Translations under genes and position numbers: made by a program
Origin: Patella vulgata
Lineage: Eukaryota; Mollusca; Gastropoda; Patellidae
Direction of reading: 5' to 3'
Length of the DNA stretch: 64,000 nucleotides
Assembly: GCF_932274485.2 (NCBI RefSeq)
Contig: NC_065880.2
Coordinates: forward strand, 92,948,730-93,012,729
The notes under the pieces: generated by a model
The model's input: only the letters and a program-made list of their open reading frames with translations
Databases searched by the model: none
What the model was told of the DNA's origin: nothing
Shown here: positions 63,976 through 64,000 of the stretch, piece by piece
Layout of the letters: every line of letters begins with the position of its first letter
Position numbering within the stretch: position 1 is the stretch's first letter

Positions 63976-64000
63976 TTAAGTATGCTTCGTCAAATGCAGA

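Overview
This is animal nuclear DNA: AT-rich, almost gene-free and packed with short interspersed elements, miniature inverted-repeat DNA transposons (MITEs), minisatellites and (GA)n/(CT)n microsatellites. The source is probably a mollusc or another lophotrochozoan. I infer this from the tRNA-headed SINEs that share a central GTGGGTTTTCTCCGGGT block and a 3' GGACGTTAAAC end, features I associate with the V/Meta-type SINE superfamilies of molluscs. The species cannot be fixed from the sequence.

One convincing host gene is present. It is a single-exon coding sequence for a Ras-family GTPase (51460-52188, +, 242 residues). It has all five G boxes, Thr in place of catalytic Gln61, a long basic tail and a CVIS prenylation box, so it sits closest to the RASD/Ras-dva group. 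Other coding traces are decayed: a reverse-transcriptase fragment (18602-19276, +, Penelope-like or another non-LTR type), and two copies of a RecQ-helicase motif I fragment (15492-15600 and 53775-53882, both -) embedded in a repeat.

Family names used below are local labels. SINE-A: about 270 bp, tRNA-Ser/Leu-like head, (CT)n tail. SINE-B: about 390 bp, a different tRNA head, ATTTC-repeat tail. SINE-C: two copies, AAC-repeat tail. K1-K4: TTAA-flanked elements whose ends begin TTAAAG, like T2/Kolobok MITEs. MU: MITE with 9-bp target duplications. Q, P and R: other hairpin MITEs. There is also a hAT MITE and a CACTG-ended element with subterminal repeats. Many SINEs keep perfect 8-13 bp target-site duplications and several are nested.

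The most striking object is 28113-34039. This 5.9-kb palindrome has two arms that are arrays of a 144-bp monomer in opposite orientation, meeting at about 30737. It has 29-bp terminal inverted repeats and an exact 9-bp target duplication (GATGATATT). It is built like a Drosophila FoldBack element. The region it entered is a second copy of a locus near 8.25-8.49 kb that lacks the insertion.

Layout: 0-18 kb, SINEs, K1 and MU elements and minisatellites; 18-20 kb, RT fragment and a small MITE; 20-28 kb, SINE clusters and a 57-bp/171-bp higher-order minisatellite; 28-34 kb, the foldback element; 34-48 kb, nested TTAA MITEs, a CACTG element, SINEs and a hAT MITE; 48-51.4 kb, SINEs and unique DNA; 51.4-52.6 kb, the Ras gene; 52.6-64 kb, MITEs, minisatellites and a 663-bp palindromic TTAA element at the right edge. 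Repeat boundaries were set by eye and are good to roughly 5-10 bp unless a target duplication fixes them.
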